DNA of 64,000 nt from an uncultured Lachnospiraceae bacterium (GTDB lineage: Bacteria > Bacillota > Clostridia > Lachnospirales > Lachnospiraceae). The stretch lies in contig CAMNXA010000001.1 in NCBI GenBank assembly GCA_946566685.1, positions 217,100 through 281,099 on the forward strand, written 5' to 3'. Shown piece after piece: positions 62,304 to 64,000 of this stretch. The notes under the pieces were generated by a model that ran no database searches, was not told the origin of the DNA, and saw only the letters and a list, made by a program, of their open reading frames with translations. The translations under genes and the position numbers were made by a program. Each line of letters starts with the position of its first letter. The first letter of the stretch is position 1.

Positions 62304-62839
62304 TTAGACATTACTCTTTATTCGTCCCTCCTGATTAATCTCAATCAAACTGCATTTATCTTTATTCAAATTCAAATGCTTCTCCAAACCCTCCAAAGCT
62401 TCTTTGAACTGCTCTCTCTCGTATCCTACAAATTTTTCATCTTTTTCAAGATCCGTAAATAACGGATATTTGTTACAAGCATTCTCCTCCTTAATATACA
62501 ATAAAATATCCCACTGCAAGGAATCCTTAATAAAATAATTATTATCCAGAAACGCAACAACAAATTTTGCAGCTGGAATCAAATAGAGCGTACACGTTTC
62601 ATGAAAAGTCAATCTATTTGATGCGGAAAGAACTATCGGAAATACCGTCTCAAGCAAAAAATCATAAATTTGCCATCAACTCAGAAACCACATGATACGC
62701 TGTTAATGCATATGTCATTCCCATTTCTGTTTGCCCCATTACAGCAAAAGCAGTACCCCTTACCTCCCCTCGGATGTAAATACCCTAAACAAGCCTCTCC
62801 GTTTATCCATTCTATCATCACTTTAAATCCAGCATCCAT
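62304..62839 (-). pseudogene. Frameshifted trypsin-like protease domain
   Basis: Three pieces in different frames read as one protein: MDAGFKVMIEWINGEAC up to a GKG, then TAFAVMGQTEMG with ALTAYHVVSELMANL, then YDFLLETVFPIVLSASNRL to the stop at 62304. The GTAFAV and LTAYHVV segments are the beta-strand and catalytic-His region of trypsin-like peptidases. The frame breaks fall in a run of four G (near 62761) and near 62665. The gene is short for the family and lacks a visible catalytic Ser, so it is likely dead. Confidence 0.55.
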
Positions 62840-63098
62840 GCCATTTTTTCATTGATTACGTAAAACTGCCAGATTACTTTACATATTCTATAAATCGTTT
62901 TAAATTCCAAGCATAATATCAGAAAATTCATGATATTTTTTCCCATGAACATTCAGTTTGAAATCTTGATATTAAAAAGCATGTTGTTGTCATTGTGATT
63001 TGCTTTATATACATAGTTTATTACCCTCTAACTATTTTTATTTACATGAGTAAATCTTATCTTATTACTTCCCTATCTATTTTCACTCATTAATCGGC
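62840..63098. other. AT-rich stretch without recognisable genes
   Basis: No reading frame, hairpin or repeat that I can support. The base composition is clearly more AT-rich than the preceding 15 kb, as expected for a decayed accessory region. Confidence 0.4.
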
Positions 63099-64000
63099 TC
63101 ATTTTCGTTCATAATATGAACTCCTACCAGCGCCTTTCTGTTCCAAAATCCCGATTTCACACAATCTATTGAGATAACGCTTCGTTGTTGCCACTGATTT
63201 TCCCAACAAATCACGGCCTAATGTATTAATAATTATTGAATTATCATCCAAATATTTCAATATCGGAGCCATGCGAACTTGCTCCTCTTTTGACAATTTT
63301 TCTAATTGCACATTTGGCAAAAATTCTTTTTCATGTCTATTTTTCAATAATTCATTATATTTCTCACAAGGTTTACACAATACCATAATTCCCCTGGAAT
63401 TAGCATCAATATCAGGATAGGGAGCCTTTTCCCTGTCACATACCTCCATAATCTTATCAAATCCTCTTCCCCAAGATTCAATCTCCCCAGCTTTGTAGAA
63501 AACATCTGCCATTTTAGGATTGTACGGTATTGAAGAATGCTTCTTATATATTTCATCTACTGGTAAATTTTCCGGCCATTTTCCATCGTTCCATACATAT
63601 ATTTTATCCTCATAAACGCTAATTTGAATAGGAATTCCCGTACTATAATCCTTGTGATTAATGGCATTCAGCAGTATTTCACGAAATCCCTCCATCGGAA
63701 ACATATATGTTTCTATTCTCTGCAAACCCTTGTAATCAATCAAGGCCTTCATGTACTTTGTATAGATCAACTCTATAGCTTTATCTGCCTGTAAAATTAA
63801 TGGCCCGTGAACTTCATCTTGATATCTTAAGTCAGAATCAGAATCTCCAAAATATCCAATTTTTATATATGCGCCTGTTACCCATTTTTCTGGATCAGGA
63901 TGAAACATTAATACTGCTGCTCTTATCAGATTTTCTCCTTCAAACAATTTTAAATTCTCTAACAATAACTTGTCATTAACCTCTGCCGCAATTTTACTTA
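63099..64000 (-). CDS. AlbA_2/RecG-like ATP-binding regulator, 5' part outside the window
   Basis: The frame is open to the right edge, where it reads SKIAAEVNDKLLLENLKLFEG before the portion with RAAVLMFHPDPEKW, EILLNAINHKDYSTGIPIQISVYEDKIYVWNDG and VFYKAGEIESWGRG, which is the GHKL-like ATPase (HATPase_c_4) of proteins with an N-terminal AlbA_2 domain. A C-terminal winged helix (NTLGRDLLGKSVATTKRYLNRLCEIGILEQ) follows. Such proteins are common in mobile or defence-rich regions and are thought to be regulators. It is partial here. Confidence 0.8.
   Translation of the reverse strand, partial: SKIAAEVNDKLLLENLKLFEGENLIRAAVLMFHPDPEKWVTGAYIKIGYFGDSDSDLRYQDEVHGPLILQADKAIELIYTKYMKALIDYKGLQRIETYMFPMEGFREILLNAINHKDYSTGIPIQISVYEDKIYVWNDGKWPENLPVDEIYKKHSSIPYNPKMADVFYKAGEIESWGRGFDKIMEVCDREKAPYPDIDANSRGIMVLCKPCEKYNELLKNRHEKEFLPNVQLEKLSKEEQVRMAPILKYLDDNSIIINTLGRDLLGKSVATTKRYLNRLCEIGILEQKGAGRSSYYERK

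Noticed and set aside
1..64000. CRISPR array, prophage or replication origin
   Set aside because: No spaced direct repeats of array type, no phage structural genes and no dnaA-box cluster were seen.

Overview
The window looks like a chromosome segment of a gut Lachnospiraceae-type Clostridia. The reasons are moderate GC, AGGAGG-type ribosome sites, AgrC-like and dCache hybrid kinases, mannose-family PTS with a SIS deglycase-like enzyme, an N-acetylhexosamine 1-kinase, and a CotH/DUF4956/VTC trio. Species cannot be fixed from sequence alone.

Positions 1-30918 hold one very long leftward (minus-strand) operon for a surface phosphopolysaccharide. It continues past the left edge, where only the ribosome site of the next gene is seen. 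It encodes a glycerophosphotransferase-like protein fused to a propeller-like region, a TagD-like cytidylyltransferase fused to a Gfo/Idh oxidoreductase, a glycerophosphodiesterase, LicD, an IspD/TarI-like cytidylyltransferase, a TPP enzyme, a HAD protein, a radical SAM protein, GT4, GT2 and GT11 glycosyltransferases, two SGNH hydrolases, an Asn-synthase-like amidotransferase and a NodU-type carbamoyltransferase. In the middle (11230-16305) sit five genes that match in type, size and order the Campylobacter jejuni O-methyl phosphoramidate pathway (Cj1418/1419/1417/1416/1415-like). They are followed by a sulfotransferase-like protein that could be the phosphoramidate transferase. One SGNH gene carries a 10-base poly-G tract.

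Upstream of this operon (30919-33246) lies what I think is its control region. First is a TnpB homologue whose three RuvC catalytic acids are all replaced while its zinc finger is intact, so it resembles the nuclease-dead TldR-type RNA-guided regulators. A strongly structured 320-base leader follows it. Upstream is a 442-bp segment bounded by perfect 21-bp inverted repeats that contains a perfect consensus promoter (TTGACA-17-TATAAT) and a second good one, both pointing away from the operon. This is the layout of an invertible promoter captured in the OFF orientation. Together with the poly-G tract it suggests a phase-variable glycan.

Positions 33247-50030 are housekeeping and accessory genes: fucO-like alcohol dehydrogenase with a clear terminator, a TetR/MFS exporter pair with three shared palindromic operators, a hybrid histidine kinase, a YerB-like lipoprotein, a GHKL kinase, a split chromate transporter, a CotH-DUF4956-VTC operon, a two-component system and a MATE exporter. 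Two tRNA genes (Cys, Glu) follow at 50033-50203.

Positions 50322-56350 are a GntR-controlled mannose-family PTS operon with a SIS isomerase/deglycase and a HAD phosphatase. Positions 56611-61957 hold an orphan solute-binding lipoprotein with a 3' frameshift, a hybrid kinase beside it, and a nahK-like kinase. The right end (62120-64000) looks like a decayed island: a tRNA remnant with terminator, a frameshifted trypsin-like protease pseudogene, and an AlbA/RecG-like regulator cut by the window edge.
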